Below, one piece after another: positions 48,925 through 49,353 of a stretch of 49,353 nucleotides of DNA (position 1 is the first letter of the stretch; every line of letters starts with the position of its first letter). The position numbers and the translations under genes were made by a program. The DNA comes from Alkalihalobacterium elongatum (lineage in GTDB: Bacteria; Bacillota; Bacilli; Bacillales; Bacillaceae_F). The notes under the pieces were generated by a model. That model was not told where the DNA came from, ran no database searches, and saw nothing but the letters and a program-made list of their open reading frames with translations. The stretch covers positions 1-49,353 of the forward strand of contig NZ_WMKZ01000033.1 of the NCBI RefSeq assembly GCF_019024285.1, in the 5' to 3' direction.

Positions 48925-49275
48925 TTGTTACTTCGATATTTTTATGATGAAAAATTAGCACAGGCTTCTTATCTTGTAGGCTGCCAAGCAACTGGTGAAG
49001 CTATAGTAATTGATCCCGCTAGAAACATTGAACCTTTTTTAACTATTGCAGAACAACAAGGTATGAGAATCATTGCAACTGCCGAAACGCATATACACGC
49101 AGATTTCGTTTCAGGTTCGCTTGAATTAGGTTCGCGTACAGGAGCTAAAGCCTATTTATCAGATGAAGGCGATCAAGATTGGAAATATCAATTTCTCGAC
49201 CAAATCGACCATACTTTAGTTAAAGATGGAGATACATTCAAAGTTGGTGGAATTACTTTTAAAGTGATGCACACA
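48925..49275 (+). pseudogene. Persulfide-dioxygenase-like metallo-beta-lactamase protein, truncated
   Basis: This is the start of an ETHE1/CstB-type protein: YFYDEKLAQASYLVGCQATG, then metal motif THIHADFVSG (H56, H58, D60), then FKVGGITFKVMHT. Homologues continue with PGHTPES and supply further metal ligands and often a rhodanese domain. Here the sequence departs after the codon for T117 and stops six codons later (TAG at 49291-49293). The frame thus lacks most of the active site. TTG start at 48925 with AAAAAGGGTG upstream. Non-functional unless the insertion is excised. Confidence 0.8.
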
Positions 49276-49353
49276 CTAAACTGGTACCTGTAGTTAGGAC
49301 ACTTGAAAAAGAGTGTTTTATCTACAGGTATTTTTTTATATACTTGAATTCAT
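49276..49353. mobile_element. Left end of an inserted sequence, probably an IS or other mobile element
   Basis: From about 49276 the sequence is unrelated to the interrupted gene. TACCTGTAG (49285-49293) and CTACAGGTA (49322-49330) are perfect inverted arms enclosing ACACT/AGTGT, with TTTTTTT after it. The result is a terminator-like hairpin near the element end, a common feature in IS termini to block read-through. The window stops here, so the element cannot be identified; target duplication and transposase are out of view. Confidence 0.5.

Overview
The window is low-GC DNA from a spore-forming member of the Bacillaceae. The evidence is a cwlJ-gerQ spore-germination pair, PerR-box and purine-riboswitch regulation of Bacillus type, strong AGGAGG ribosome binding sites, frequent TTG/GTG starts, and many Bacillus-type interspersed repeats. 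I cannot name the species. I see no rRNA, tRNA or CRISPR array.

Layout. (1) 0-1 kb: a 52-bp tandem repeat array, then a type I toxin-antitoxin unit (a 32-residue membrane toxin opposed by a convergent RNA). (2) 1-5.3 kb: a large secreted M14 metallocarboxypeptidase and a membrane protein of unknown role. (3) 5.5-16.9 kb: a complete-looking class I lantibiotic locus, all on the minus strand. In transcription order it holds two precursor genes with identical 45-residue products and a streptin-like core, then lanT, lanC, lanB, the immunity transporter lanFEG, and lanRK. TTGAT-N6-TTGA boxes lie at matching positions upstream of lanA and lanF and are probably where LanR acts. No leader protease (lanP) and no lanI lipoprotein gene is present. 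(4) 17-18.5 kb: a VanZ-like protein and a secreted coiled-coil protein. (5) 18.9-20.3 kb: a PlcR-like HTH-TPR regulator divergent from a 45-residue exported propeptide, which looks like a peptide quorum-sensing pair.

(6) 20.4-37.9 kb: more than twenty small, mostly unrelated genes, all on the minus strand. They are separated by a recurring intergenic element (TAACGG, a gene-specific terminator hairpin, then a TAACGxGCAG core). At least five of the genes are frameshifted or truncated. The region looks like a cassette array, and no recombinase is in view.

(7) 38-41 kb: guaC behind a guanine-type riboswitch whose aptamer overlaps its own terminator (predicted ON switch), a small coiled-coil gene, and cwlJ-gerQ. 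(8) 41-44 kb: a MazF/PemK-type toxin with its antitoxin, a VOC-fold protein divergent from a TetR regulator with two palindromic operators, and small conserved proteins. (9) 44-49.35 kb, plus strand: two tandem copies of peroxiredoxin plus a small winged-helix protein (the second copy behind a perfect PerR box), heme A synthase ctaA, sulfide:quinone oxidoreductase, and a persulfide-dioxygenase-like gene cut off by foreign sequence. Together these suggest a peroxide/sulfide stress module whose last step is broken in this strain.
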